A DNA stretch of 64,000 nucleotides from Pratylenchus scribneri (lineage: Eukaryota > Nematoda > Chromadorea > Rhabditida > Pratylenchidae). The position numbers and the translations under genes were made by a program. Below, in pieces: positions 24,627 to 37,425 of the stretch. Below the pieces are notes generated by a model. It worked only from the letters and a program-made list of their open reading frames with translations. It had not been told where the DNA came from and ran no database searches. The stretch is taken from positions 2,225,501-2,289,500 of the forward strand of contig JAQSEB010000010.1 of the NCBI GenBank assembly GCA_030063045.1, written 5' to 3'. Each line of letters opens with the position of its first letter. Position 1 is the first letter of the stretch.

Positions 24627-27600
24627 TTAAATTTGAGATTCATCGTTCAATGTTGTCGGTTGGTCTACTTCCAACGATGAATGGGCCACCATTTCAGCGA
24701 GACATTGAGCCAAAATCCTCGATGATTCCATCTTCGAAAGTGATAACCAACTTAAATATTCAAAATTCGTTTTTGGGAATATTTAAATGTAATAAATTTA
24801 CCTCATAATGCTTTCATGTTTTCTTAGCTTTCTTCTCCCCGAAACCGAATTTTTACAAACATTCCTCAGAATCAATGCAGCAGTGAGCCGAATATTTTTC
24901 GTCACAGGCCCCTCCGAATCGTCCTATTAAATTTATTTTGATTATTTTAAATATTTTTAAAAATGATTAACCGTAATTTCCTTTTTCAAATATTCAAATG
25001 CATGTCGCCGAATTGCCTCATATGCAGCGAATGGTGAATATCCATGTTGATTGTCACGTTCCCTGTTCTTTTCATAATGCTTTCGAATTTGATTTGTGTA
25101 TTCTGCAATTTATTGAATTATCGATTTTAATTAAATTATGCTTAAGAAATACCATCGAAGCCTAATTCACATCTTCTTCTCAAATTGTCCTGCAAATTTT
25201 GCTCTAAACAATGAACATCCTAAATAAATTAAATCATTTAATTTATTGTTGTATTTTATACTTGTAAATGTGTGGTCATGGACCAGAGGGTCCGCTGTGT
25301 ATTATCGCACATTGGCCACCGGCATCGAATCATGCAAATATCCTCCGGGTTTTTTGATGAACTATGCGATTGAACCAATGTTTTCAAATGATCATTGTAA
25401 ATATGATAGAGAAGTTGGGAAGTTGATTGGAAGAATCTGAATTAAATTAAAAAATTATTATTTATCAAAAATTTATTTTGCAAAAAACTTTTTTCACTAC
25501 TAGGCTTCGAACCTACCCCCTTTACCTATAAAACAGAGGAATATACCACTAAACTAAAACTGACGACTATTGACGGTTAATATTTTTAATAATAATATTA
25601 ACCTTGAACATGGCTCAATCTCCTCATCATCGTCCAATGCCATCATCATCCATTCACACATGTATTCATTACCGAAATTATTTTGGACATAATTATGCGC
25701 TGTAGAGGACAAAATTTGCGATATCGATTGATGATGTGTTTTTGTAGTTTGTCTGCCATAATTTGAATCTGTGGCAGAGGTCTCCGGCATTGCCGTTGCC
25801 GGCTGTAATTGTTGATGAATTTGTGCTTGATTTTGATATAATTGATGATGCACAGGAGGCGGCGGCGGTGGATTTGGAGTATTTTGTGTGTTCTTTTTAT
25901 TTGGCTAAAATTTCATAAATAATTACTAAATCTTTCTCTTTTGAATATTTACATTCACATATGGTTGCATGGAATTCCCGCGGACTTCAACCACTTTGAT
26001 ACCATAAAGCCCGGCTTGTCCGAAAGAGGCTGCGTCGGTGGTGAGCATTCCAACAAGTACTAAAATTTTTAATTGTAAAATTATTAAATTTGAATTGATT
26101 TACAATCGATTGAAGCATTGTTGGAGCCAATCAATTCGCAGGAAGTTTTCCCCAATTCCGATATTTGCAGTAAAGTTTCCAAGGAGACAGTGTAAATCAA
26201 AATATCTTTGATTGGAAGAAGTGTGAAAATTCGATCGATAATTTGCTAAAAATGAAATAAATTTGAATAAATTGTAAAAATTAATTCATACAGATCTGTC
26301 CAAAAATTCACAAATCAGCGTTTCATTTATTGCATTTTGACAAAGGCCAGAAATGATTTCCATGGATCGAAGCAATTTGAATTTATCATTAGAATTTAAT
26401 CCATCTTCGATGATTTTAATGAGCACATTTTTGAATGTTTGTCCCAGTGGAATTAAATTAATCTAAAAATTTGCAATTATTAATGACCAAATTTAAATAT
26501 AAATTATTACATTTTTTGCAATATTGCTCAATGTTTCATATGCCGCCTTCTTCAATGGTTGATAACGACAATTGCAACAAATCAATAATAATCTAAAAAT
26601 AATTAAATTAATTAAATATTTATTTATTTTAATTTACCTTATTAATGCTTTATTCTCGCCCATGGTCTTTTGATTGAATTCCTCGAATGAAAGATTGTAG
26701 AAAATTCCCAATACGTTGTAAACACGCCAATTTATTGGCTTATTCAAATCAAATTTGTCGGTTTTGAAGGAGTCGAAAATATCTTCTTTCGGAGGTTCAA
26801 TATTCTTTGGATTGTAAATGGAATGCAAAAGGTCCGGTTCTTCAATGCCCGAATTCATCCAAAATTTGGTCATATTGTAATTTGCACATTCAATCCACCA
26901 TTCATTCAAATTTGAAAATGATTTTGATACTAAAATAATAATTGTGAATATAATGAATTATTTATAATTTAAACCATCGGGAATTATGGAAATTCCAAGA
27001 ATTGCAACCATAACATTGATCAATTGCGGTGAATGCGTGAAATTTAGCACAAATGGCCCTGGATGTGACATTATAGTGAGCACATTCAATCCAAATGCCA
27101 CTTCATTGGGCAATCCACTCATCAGAGAATATATCAATTTGTGAAAATTTGGTATAGTTGAACTTACTAAAATAAACATTTTTGATTTGTTTTAATTAAA
27201 TTTGATAAACCTGCAGGTGTTTTTTGAACACTGAATGGTGGTTCATAATAACAAGCCAGTGTGCTAATTCCTTTTAGACGATTCGATCTTCCTCCCAATA
27301 ATTCATTTTCATGTTCATCCGCAATATCTCCATCATTCTCGTTTTGCTCAAACCTGCTGAGATATTTCAAATAAAGAGTGCGAACGGCATGCTCTGCCAT
27401 TTGAATGTTTTCATCCAATGATAATTTATGAAGAACTATAAGTAGTTTTAAATTCCATTAATTTAGTAGAAATATTTACCTTCATCCCATCGATCGAAAG
27501 TTGTAACTTTTTGCCACCCCCCAAGGCCAACAACTATTTCATACAATTCAAACAGATCCAATTCTTTGCCATTTATATAAGGCGACTTTACGGGAAAACC

Positions 27601-27771
27601 CCTGAATATATTTTTAAAAAATGATAAATTCTTTTCTTAAATAAACCATTTCCGCCGGTAAAATGCACGCAAATTCTCTTGAAATTGTTCAGATTTTTGA
27701 CGCTTTTCTAGTGGAGTTGATAATGATTGTAGATAATTTTGTAGAGGATTTTTTCTTTTCCTAGAGAGCAT
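24627..27771 (-). CDS. swsn-7: ARID2 / BAF200 subunit of PBAF chromatin remodeller
   Basis: Targeting subunit of the PBAF SWI/SNF complex. The start at 27771 gives [17 protein letters not shown], then an ARID DNA-binding domain over several exons: [50 protein letters not shown] and [16 protein letters not shown]. The armadillo-like region includes [20 protein letters not shown], a hallmark ARID2 stretch. After a Gln/Pro-rich linker, the C-terminal part has the paired atypical C2H2 fingers typical of ARID2: an [25 protein letters not shown] finger and [20 protein letters not shown] with QDVHC. It ends [18 protein letters not shown]. The first finger seems to lack its usual first Cys pair spacing. 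A TTTCAG acceptor lies about 16 bases before the ATG. An intron carries a tRNA-like sequence near 25.5 kb. Confidence 0.92.
25490..25562 (-). repeat. tRNA-like sequence in a swsn-7 intron
   Basis: On the minus strand it reads TTAGTTTAGTGGTATATTCC (strong A-box resemblance), CCTCTGTTTTATAGG where an anticodon arm would be, and GTAGGTTCGAAGCCTAGTAG, where GGTTCGAAGCC is a near-perfect B box with a paired T stem. The acceptor ends do not pair well by eye. It has the same orientation as the host gene. Probably a tRNA pseudogene or tRNA-derived retroposon head. Confidence 0.5.
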
Positions 27772-28182
27772 TTTGTTTAAATCTGCTGAAATATAATTTA
27801 GGTTCAAATAAATTATTTAGGTAGTTCATATCATATGAATAAATTGGTTTAAAACAGTGTTATTTATTAAGCATAATAATATGCTATTTCTTTAATAAGT
27901 AAAATCCAAATTATTCCCGTCCAATATTTTAAAAAAATCCAAATTCCCAAAAATATTAAAGATAATTCTTAGAATTCTTGTAATAATTTAAGTTTAAACT
28001 TTTTAAAAATAATTTTTTTCAAAATTTATTCAATAATAGAAAAAAAAAAACAATGGAAAATGATAAGAAAATGAAGAATAAAAAACAATAAAAATTCGGG
28101 AAACAATAAGGAACAAAATTATACAATACAAATAAATCAAATCAATATCACAAAAATTATCCATAATTCTCATCTCATCTTC

Positions 28183-31100
28183 TCAAATAGTTCGAATTCG
28201 TGCCGACCGTTCATTCTTCAAATTCCTTGAGTAGTTGTCCTTGTCGATCGGGCCCCAATTTGGCAATGGCTCAAAAATGTGATGAAGAATGGTGCCGTGT
28301 GTGCGACAGCCGAAGATGATCAAATAGCGCAGCAGAGGGAAAATGATTAGACTGAAAATTGATGGAATTTAATTTAATTATTTGAATTCGAAAAAAACTT
28401 ACATTGCAATGCAAATGACCAGGGACCATCCATAGAATTCCAGCGACATCGGGAAAATGTATTCAAGCACACGGGTCAGCCTATTGTGGAAGATTTTGAA
28501 GCAAAGTGCAACCTTAAAAATTGATTTATTAAATGAATTGAAAGGGACCAAAACTTACGATGAGTAGAATCGGCGTGAAGATGTAGTACCAAATGGCGGA
28601 AGATGCACAGCACACCTGAAAAATTTGGAGTAAATTTGTTAAAATTTGAATGAAAAAAGCGATCTTACGTGAATTCGTTGGCCGGTCCTGTGCAGCATTG
28701 TTTGAACATTCCTGAGAAATGCAAATTTAATTAAATTTTATGAAATTAAAAAACATACGCCAAATATCGCCGAAAACCGTAGTGGAGGCACATTGACACA
28801 CTGAAAATGAATTGAATTAAAATTAAATTGATAAAATAAACGTAAACTCACATTTCACACAAGCAAATGAACACCACAGAGACGCCACTGAATTCATGCC
28901 AAAGCTTGACGAGGATAAAACCTTAAAAAATCACTGAATTTTACATAAAATATTAAAAAAAACAAACCTGAGGGCCCAATCATGATGATGCTGGCCAAAA
29001 AGCAGAAAAGCACCAAAATTCCAGTGGAAATTGCCAGCAGCCTCTTCTCGTCGTCCTCTGCCCATTTCTTTTTCAACATTTTTGTGCGCAATGCCATCTC
29101 CTCAAAGGCCAATCGAACAATGCTAATGGCAACAACCTGAAAATGAAAAAAGATTAATATTTAGTATTAAAAATTAAAATAAACTCACAATGGTGGGAAT
29201 TCCAAGAATGCCAATTTTGAAATAATGAATTGCGGCAAAAATCCATCCAAAGCCCTTCGCGTTCCAAACCATGTGCTCCGGGAACATTGTATGCGTCTGA
29301 AAATGGAGAATAAATTTATTAAGATTTTGTAGATTTTAGGTTTTCGATTAGGTTTAGAGTGGCTAGGATTTTAGAAAGTTTACTAAAAAAAATCCCCAAA
29401 GTTTGTTTAGCTGAATGGGTTACCCTTCATTTTTGCAAAATTTAGGTCCCGTGTTTGAATCCGCTCAAAGGAAGCTATTTTTCCGGGCCGTGTTTTCAAT
29501 TTTATATATTTTATTGAACATTTCTAGACATAATACAGCAATTCAAGCATAAATGGAATCCGAAAAGAACCAATATTACCAAAAATTTAGGTCCCGGGTT
29601 CGAGCCCGCTAAAAGGAAGGTATTTTTAAGCCTGATTTTTTCTCAAAAAATAAGTTCCGAACCTATTATGCTCAAAAATGATTATTGATTAAATTCAAAC
29701 ACAAACCGTAATGAATCCATGTGTGATGATGAATTTGAGCCGATGACGAGCCGCGTCCCCTGGGAATATTTGATGCGCAACGGATGATGCCGACGTGATG
29801 AACACCAAGCCAATGATGAAACTGAATGAGCTGAAATTGATGAAAGATTATTTATTTAATTTAACCGAAAATGAACTCACATATCGACTCCGGTTGTTAA
29901 CAATGCATTGATCAAAAAGTTCTCATTGAATTGGGAAAAACTGCTGATTCGATGCACCGCTCCACTGCCAAGGTTCAGCGAGTTGATCACATGCGAGACG
30001 GCTGAAAAAACATTGTTGAAATTAATCAAACAAAATGTTATTAAAATTATTACCATCTGCCCAAATTTCCAGGTTTCCCAGTGCAGAAAAGTCGGCGTCA
30101 AAAAAGCTGAGAAAATCGGCTCCATCGGGCATGTAGGAAATACCTAAAAAAATTTGAAAATATTACTCGAATAACTAAATTAAAATTAAACTCACTGATT
30201 GCCAAATTCACAAGAAATCCAACGACCAAGACCATTTTGAGGTAGATGAATGCTTTGCCCAGCCGACGAACACCAATGTAGCAAAATGCGGCCGTGGCGG
30301 TCCAAACAAAAAAGAGCACAATTGTAGCATAGACCGGGAATTCCCATTGACTTTCGCGATAAATTGGCTGAAAAATTTAATGTGAAAATTAGTTGATTTA
30401 TTATTGTGTAAATTCTCATACCTTGTAAACATTCGCACTCATATAATCCAAATGGGGTGGACGCCAATAATGCCATCGATCATCCGATTTGTTGTTGTGA
30501 TTGTACATCAATGTCATTCCACCGGACCATTTTTTGCATGTTTCATTTAATCTCGTTGTATTCTCGATTGGTTTTCCGGCTAATTTGGCATAGCATTCCG
30601 CATATTCACTAAAATTTCGGGAAATAATTTTGAAAAGTATTTTGGGTGTAAACTTACTGTTTGAAGCAAAGTTGGTGTGCGCCCTCAAAGCTGCAATCAT
30701 TCCAGGATGCATCCCCGCCCTTTATGCCCTCCACAATTGTGCGAATTCCGGCGTAAATTGATTGAGACGAAATGGCCGATATGCAGATCGATCTGATTGT
30801 AAGGATCATGAGCATGGCGGCGCCGATTCCTTAAATGATTTGTTTACTTTTAATCAAATTTAAAAAGTAAATTTTTACCAGCAAGTGACGGTGACATTTT
30901 CCGGAAGAGTTCAACTGGCGGCAATGAAGAGAATTGACCAAGGCCCATCTCGACGCACAGAATTGGAATGCCAACAAAGAAGTATGCACACAGGTAAGCA
31001 GTCAAGAAGGCAGCTAAAAAAAGTTGGCATTGGATTTAATTTAAGTCAAAATAATAAATGGTAACAAACCTCCGCCATAACGAGAGCACACTGAAATTTT

Positions 31101-31494
31101 AGGAAAATATTAGGTTTTAGAATGAATATTATTAAATTGACTTACAATGCGGGAACATCAGCGCGTTGCTCAGTGATAGAATGTGTGAAAGATGCACAAG
31201 TCGATGGCAAAATCCCTTCTTCTCCCATGGAACACGTTGTCGAAGCGATATTATTTGATCTGGATCCTCTTCTCGCAGCGAATTTGCATTTTCCTCGTCT
31301 TCATCGCCGCCATCTTCGACATATTGATAATTCTCCTTGATCACACTTCCATCAATCGGCGATATTGCTGTGGCTGTTTCATATTCTCCGTAGCTGACCA
31401 TGCTGAGTTTTGCTCCAACGCGAGTTGACGAGATTGCTGTGACTGCTTCATCCGATCCTGCGACGGCCAAAATTGAATCTTGATTGTCGGCCAT
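28183..31494 (-). CDS. SLC6 (sodium:neurotransmitter symporter) family transporter, atypical
   Basis: A 12-TM plasma-membrane transporter of the SLC6/NSS family. The start at 31494 gives MADNQDSILAVAGSDEAVTA and an acidic N-tail (EDGGDEDEEN), then VPWEKKGFCHRLVHLSHILS. TM1 reads SNALMFPHLCSRYGG and continues AAFLTAYLCAYFFVGIPILC, VEMGLGQFSSLPPVELFRKM. The large extracellular loop 2 contains Cys (SWNDCSFEG) and an N-glycosylation sequon (IENTTRLNETC). Later helices include TIVLFFVWTATAAFCYIGVR, LGKAFIYLKMVLVVGFLV and GSGAVHRISSFSQFNENFL. It ends in a basic tail, RNLKNERSARIRTI-TGA. The usual GNVWRFPY of TM1 is SNALMFPH here: the Trp-Arg pair of the extracellular gate is missing. Substrate cannot be predicted; nematodes have several orphan members. 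A TTTATAG acceptor sits just upstream of the ATG. Confidence 0.88.
29395..29630 (+). repeat. Two tRNA-like 3' halves in an SLC6-gene intron
   Basis: At about 29408-29470: TTTAGCTGAATGGGTTACCC (A-box-like), then CATTTTTGCAAAATTTAGGT and CCCGTGTTTGAATCCGC (B-box-like). At about 29580-29615: ATTTAGGTCCCGGGTTCGAG then CCCGC, with a perfect GGTTCGAGCCC B box and the same AAAGGAAGGTATTTTT-like follow-on as the first copy. Two related copies 170 bp apart suggest a small tRNA-derived repeat rather than working tRNAs. They are antisense to the host gene. Confidence 0.45.
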
Positions 31495-32235
31495 ATCTAA
31501 TCTATAAATAAAAAAAAATTAAATGTGTGTGGTTACTGGTTATTAAAAAATGTTTGGAATTTAGGAATATGTGTTGTGTGTGTGACAATGGGAAATGGGA
31601 AATGAAGATTGGTGACTTTGTTGGGGGATAATGGGATTGGGATTAAGACTGAAACAATGATGATTGATGAGGAAAATGGGAAGCTTAAATAGTTAGTTCT
31701 GTGATGACAATAAGAAAAAGGGAAGTAGGATAGGACATACAAAACAATACAAAATAACCATTAACACGGCAACCGGCAACTTAATGCTCGCGCTCGTCTC
31801 GTTGATTATTGATTTTTGGCGATCATAGGTACTGTATACAAATCAAATAAAAATTTTTAAAACGAAAACATTTATGGAAAAATCAATAAATCAATTCTCA
31901 AAGCGAAGCTTGGCGCTTGCTTGGCTTGGCTCGGCTCTTCTCTTCTCATCATCAATCCACATCATTCATTTCATTCTTCTTCCTCAATTCACACCAGCAT
32001 CATTCATCCAGAGCAATCCGTCTTCATTTTTGTTTTATCAACAGTCAACACAACCACAACATTAGAAGTTTTTTCTCGAAAAAATTCCATAAATAAAATC
32101 AATCTAATTAAAAGGAATCTAGATATTTTTTGATAAGTTATCTCGAACAACTCATTTATTTATTTATTATAGAATAAACAAAATAAAATAAAGAAAATAA
32201 TTAAAACTAATTTATTAATTGAATTTCAACAACAA
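31495..32235. promoter_or_regulatory. Divergent intergenic region
   Basis: 741 bp between the SLC6 gene and the plus-strand membrane-protein gene. It contains TTTATTTATTTATTATAG near 32155, which could be the acceptor for the downstream gene, and CTTGGCGCTTGCTTGGCTTGGCTC near 31908, a short CTTGG-repeat patch. No gene is supported; the ORFs are Ser/His/Phe-rich. Confidence 0.4.
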
Positions 32236-33479
32236 ATGATTGCCACAACTTTCATTCCTGCTGATTCCATGATCAGCAATTCGTCCTCGGATAGGAAGGT
32301 AAGCAATTTCCATTCGAATCTTGCTTAAATTTTTCATTTTACAGTCCAAAAGTTATACGGCATGCGACTTTGGCCTCCTCATTGTGCAACGCTTGCTCAT
32401 CGCTGTGACCATCCTTTTTGGCTACAACATCATCTTGGCACCCGGCGACATTCCACACAATGTATTTTTTGCTTTTATTTACATTTAATATTTTACATTT
32501 TTGCAGTTCTTTCTCCATGCGGTTCTTCGCATCGTTCGCAATTTCTTCTACATCACCAAAGGAATTCGCAAATGGCTGGCCATCAATTACAACGATGGCA
32601 TCATCCCGACACCTCCGCTACCCTATGGTGGACGTGTTTCGCGTGTCAGCCGTTCCACTCCACGGGAATCGCGTCTTGAAAATGACAGCCGATTCAACAG
32701 TGGCAGCCTCAAACACTCACCAATTGAACGTCGATTCAGCGGTTAGTTCAGATAATTGAATTTACATAGTTAATACCATATTTCAGAACCTGCTGGCAAA
32801 TACGATCTTGCCACCGCTCTGAAGGAACATCGCAATCGAAGTGTCGGGATGCAGCCAATTTATCGCTACCCGGATTTCAGCAATTCATCCGACCTCTTCG
32901 GCGGCCAATCTTCCTCATCCCAAAGCTTCATGTTCCTGCTGAATGGCCTGGCCAAAAGCTTCGTTAGCTACATCGACGATCCGGATGAGGAGATTAACCA
33001 AATGATGGAAATGGCTTCAAAGGTTAGTCTCAAGTCAAAATCCCAAATTATTTTTGTTTTTAAGGACATCATCCAAGCAAAGGAGAACACCCAAAATGGA
33101 ACAATTGCAACGGCCGAATCTTCCATCACCGATTCGCAGCTGAACTCCATCGAGGCGGAAAATCGTCGCCGTGCCAATTTGGTAAGCTTCTTTGGATATT
33201 CATTAAATTAAAATGGATTCCTAATTTAAGGTCGTCGAGTCGGTTCTGGAACATGACGAGGAGCAGCGAAAGGCGAATTCATCGGATGGAAGCCAAGAGT
33301 TGCAGCCATTGCCCATCCCAAATTTCGATGCTAGCGGCACCAGTGAATCGGCGGCGATTGAGGAAGAAAATGGTCAAGAGGAGGAGAAGACGCCCCAGCC
33401 AAGGAAGAAATCGCTCAATTGGTACTCCGAAGCCAGAAATGCATGGGGCACCGGCAACAAGAATGTCAATTTTTCATGA
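32236..33479 (+). CDS. Unrecognised protein with one N-terminal hydrophobic segment
   Basis: The start at 32236 gives MIATTFIPADSMISNSSSDR. Five further exons join with good phase. Exon 2 carries the hydrophobic LLIVQRLLIAVTILFGYNII, then APGDIPHN and an amphipathic FFLHAVLRIVRNFFYITKGI, so a membrane anchor or hairpin is likely. The rest is polar and charged: SRVSRSTPRESRLENDSRF, RNRSVGMQPIYRYPDFSNSS, SYIDDPDEEINQMMEMASK, and a Glu/Ser-rich C-terminus ending WGTGNKNVNFS-TGA. About 330 residues. The codon pattern and clean splicing argue that it is real, but no family is recognised. Acidic clusters and RxxS sites suggest a cytoplasmic, phosphorylatable tail; that is inference. Confidence 0.7.
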
Positions 33480-33870
33480 ACAAATTTTGGATGGATGAAG
33501 CGGCAATCAAATAATGACCTAACCACCAAATTGCTCGTCAATAATCCTCTGACCACACCACATTCCACACTTTATCCCATTTTTAATTTATTAATCAATT
33601 TTTTGTTTTCATTATTTTTATAAAACCTGAATAAATTTTTTATTGACCTATCGATCTTATATTTACTATTGCTTAATTTTTAGCCATAAATTGCATTAGC
33701 ATTCCTTTATTATTATCAATAAAATGTTTTAAAAAATTATTTCCTAGTAGATTTTTTTGGGGAATTTAATCAGAAGCTTAAAGAATGATTAATAATTCTG
33801 ATGCCGTTCCAGCACGGATTGGTTTGTTTAATAAATAAATTTAGTCTTTCATTCTTTTTATTTAGTTATT

Positions 33871-34946
33871 ATGGGGACTAGCAAGCTTAGGCTTTCGGAG
33901 AGGTTGAACTTTATTTTTAAGACAGCAAAACTTTAATTTAACAGATTTAACCGAATTGAAAGTGAAAAAAGTCATCAAAAGCAACAAATTGCTCGCAAAG
34001 ACGATGTACTTTCTGTTAATGGTGGCCCTATAATTGAACGACCTCGTGTATTCAACAATCAATCAATAGCAGAACGAGGACTTTTTAACGGTGGCAAGTC
34101 CTTTCTGCACGATTCTTATATGGTTTGTTTTTAGCATATTTAAGTCATATAATTCGTTTAAAATTAAGGATAACGAATTATATGGCGAACCAACCACTGC
34201 CTTGCGAACAATGCCATCAAATATCAACCGCAATTACGCATTTAATGATTACGAGGAAGTCAATCCGGTTAATATGACTCTGGAAGATTATAATATCTAT
34301 CAAAGAATCAATCCACGCCGTTCGTCAGTATCACGGTAATTAAATTAAAATGATATATGATAGCACATTTATTACGCCAGAAATTTTAGATATGGTCGTA
34401 TGAATTATCGGAACAATAATTATACATTCTATGACCAAGGAGAATATTTCTCAGAAACTTTCTCATCGCGGTTCCGATCGAAAGTAAAATATGAAAACAT
34501 TTGATTATTTATAAATTAAATTTCATCATTTTCAGCAAAATGCTCAACCATTCCGACCATCAATACAACAACGATTAAGTTACAAACCAAGGTTTCAGCA
34601 ATCATTTAAGGAATAAAATTAATTTGAATAAATTATTTAGAATTTCCGAGTTCTCTCTAAGACGTCCAATTCGCAACAATACGGTCATTTTCAAGAAGCA
34701 ATTTGTGGGACGATTTAACAGCGGTGGTGGTGCACGTCGTTATTGGCAGGGCGGAAGAAACAACAACAGGGGAGGACAATTCCGAAAAAACCGATGGAAT
34801 GAGAAACGCATCAAAACAGTTCAAGAATTGGATCGAGAGCTTGAGGTAAAATATTCACAATAAGTTAATGATAATTAAAAATTAAATTTTAGGATTATAT
34901 GAAGTCCGGAAAACATCCACGCATTCAACCAGCGACGACAAATTAA
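33871..34946 (+). CDS. Probable UAP56-binding mRNA-export adaptor (CHTOP/UIF/ALY-like)
   Basis: The start at 33871 gives MGTSKLRLSERFNRIESEKS across a 42-bp intron. Exons (about 33871-33902, 33945-34122, 34169-34337, 34391-34483, 34536-34592, 34641-34845, 34894-34946) all join in phase. Three features suggest an RNA-export adaptor: LSERF near the N-terminus resembles the MSLNERF of CHTOP; NMTLEDYNIYQR resembles the MSLDDIIKLN UAP56-binding motif of ALYREF and UIF; and the C-terminus VQELDRELEDYMKSGKHPRI resembles the LDxQLDxYM motif of CHTOP/ALYREF. Between them is an Arg/Gly/Asn-rich region (GGGARRYWQGGRNNNRGGQF) suited to RNA binding and Arg methylation. Overall similarity to any one family is low, so the call is inference. 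It is the first gene of a same-strand cluster. Confidence 0.5.
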
Positions 34947-35300
34947 AAGATCTGCGCTCTACTCTCCACATAATATTGAACTGATGATTGAAAAAAACTC
35001 CAATTTTTGTTGTTGGTCAAATTGAACAATTTACCTAATTTATTCCTTAATTTGAATTTTGAAGGCTATAACCATTTTTGATTGTTTTTAAACGATTTTA
35101 AATTAAGTAGATTAGAAAATGATGGTTATAGCTACAATTTTTACATTGCTATTTTGACATTATTTTATTGTATTTGATTAAATTTTCATTGTTAAAAAGT
35201 TGCCAGTTAAGAAATTATTTTTGATATAATTGTTCATATTCATTCAAATAATTGAAACATATTTATTAATTTAAATTAACAATTCTAATTTTTAAGAAAA

Positions 35301-37273
35301 ATGTTTGAGCGGAATTTTTTGAAAATCATTCTCTTCCGAGCAGTTAATTATAGGTTTTATTCATTACAAAATGCTCAAAATGTTCGTGTACGTTTTGCTC
35401 CATCACCCACTGGCGAATTACACCTTGGTAAGAATTGTTTGACCTATATTTTTAATTAAAGTATGACAAATTTAGGCTCATTGAGAACAGCATTATTCAA
35501 TTATCTTTATGCGAAAAAATATGGTGGAAGCTTCATATTACGAATTGAAGATACTGACAGGGATAGATTAGTTCCAGGTGTTGAACAAAAGGTATTGAAT
35601 ATCAATTTATTTAAATTTCACTTTAATTATTTCAGATTGAAGATACTTTGGAATATTTTGGTTTAAAATTGGATGAAAGTCCGAAAATTGGTGGCGAATT
35701 TGGACCATATAGACAATCTGAACGACTTGCTTTATATAGAAATGCCGCCAAAGAATTGATCAAATCAGGACATGCTTACAAATGTTTTTGTTCACCTGAG
35801 GTATTTTAAAATGATTTTTGATGATAAAATACCAAATTTAAAGCGTCTAAATGTATTGCGAAGAAAATGTATCAGTGAAAAAACCACACCCCGTTACGAT
35901 GGGCTTTGCAGAAATTTGTCAAATGATGAGATAGAATCTAAAGAGGAAGCAGGAGAAAAATGTGTTATTCGATTCAAATTTGATCCAGGCCAATGGGAAT
36001 TCAGAGTGAGTTTTATATTATTAAAATTAAATTACCAAAATATGTTTTTTTTATAGGACACGGTTTATGGCAGTGATTATAAATGTCAATTGGAAGAGAG
36101 TGATTTTGTTATAATGAAGAGAGATGGATATCCAACATATCATTTTGCCAATGTAGTCGATGATTATAATATGAAAATTACAGGTTTTAATTTATTTAAT
36201 ATTTTTAAAATTTCATCCACAGATGTTATTCGAGGATCTGAATGGCTTTCGTCCACTCCAAAACATTTGGAAATTTACAAGTAATTTTGATTATCTATCA
36301 AAAAATTTTGATCATTTTTAGTGCCTTTAATTGGAAACCACCAAGATTTACCCATTTACCATTATTGACCCAAGATGGACATAAAAAATTATCAAAAAGG
36401 AATACGTCTGCATATGCTGTAAGGTATAAGCAAGGTATAATTAATTATGGATAATTATTTTAGGATTATTACACAAATTTGGGCTATTTACCGGATGCAG
36501 TTATGAACTTTTTACTGAGAAATGGCAGTGGAATTGTTAATCATGATAAGAACAAATTATATACATTGGAAGAACTTGTACAAAATTTTGATGAAAATTT
36601 GATTGGAAGAAGTGGTTTTATGATGGATATGGCGGAATTGGATAATTATGGGAAATTGGCATTCAGGAAGGCCTCATTCGCTGATTTATTACCCGTAATT
36701 AAACATCAATTCACACTCCTTGAGGTAAAACGAATATGAAAATATTAACAATTTATAATTTTTTAGGATAAAAATTCAATCAATCAAGAATTATTGGAAG
36801 AGGAATACTTTAAAAAAGTGATCACTTTTCTCAAATCAAATGAAGAAGCATTTTCCAAACTTTCCGATTTGACAAAAGGCGATTTTCGTTTCTTTTTCAT
36901 GATGCCAAAATCATCGGAAAAATTGATGGAACACTTTCCAAATGTTGAGGATACAATTTATTTATTGAAGGAATTAATCAATTTGGCGAAAGCAGATAAA
37001 TTAACATACGACGATATAAAATTGCTGGCAAAGAAGGATAAACAAATTTCAGTATCAGACGTGACTAAGTAATTAATATTTATTTTCTTTTTAATTAATA
37101 ATTTATATATTTTCAGACTTTTTCGATTATCCATGATTGACGCTGTTAGGGGACCACCAATCAGTGAACTTGTTGAATTTTTTGGAAAAGAGGGAATTGA
37201 AAAAAGATTAAATTGGATGATTTCCAAAATGGATGACGCAATAATGACAAAGCAACAAAGTGTGAAAATATAA
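35301..37273 (+). CDS. ears-2: Mitochondrial glutamyl-tRNA synthetase
   Basis: Class I synthetase charging mitochondrial tRNA(Glu), discriminating or not unknown. The start at 35301 gives [20 protein letters not shown], a basic/hydrophobic mitochondrial targeting-like leader. Then [20 protein letters not shown] contains the HIGH box as HLGS, followed by [96 protein letters not shown] and [19 protein letters not shown], where KKLSKR is the KMSKS box. An anticodon-binding helical region ends [20 protein letters not shown] before TAA 37273. Length and motifs match EARS2. It lies 355 bp after the export-adaptor gene and 153 bp before the TyrRS gene, so is likely co-transcribed. Confidence 0.95.
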
Positions 37274-37399
37274 ATTCAGTGAAATACCAATTGCATCATT
37301 TTTCATATTTTTTATTATTTATAAATTCATTTACATTTATTGATCCAATTATTATAATGTTTAATTTCTCTTTATACATTTTTTATTATATGTACATAT

Positions 37400-37425
37400 T
37401 TCAATAATATAATTTCAGCTTCATC
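37400..37425 (+). promoter_or_regulatory. Putative trans-splice acceptor before TyrRS
   Basis: Within the 153-bp EARS2-TyrRS gap, ATATAATTTCAG ends 7 bases before the ATG (CTTCATC-ATG) with no upstream donor in the same transcript. This is how a downstream operon gene looks in nematodes using SL2-type trans-splicing. Confidence 0.55.

Noticed and set aside
25490..25562. Functional tRNA gene
   Set aside because: A and B boxes are good but the acceptor and D stems do not pair; listed as tRNA-like repeat instead.
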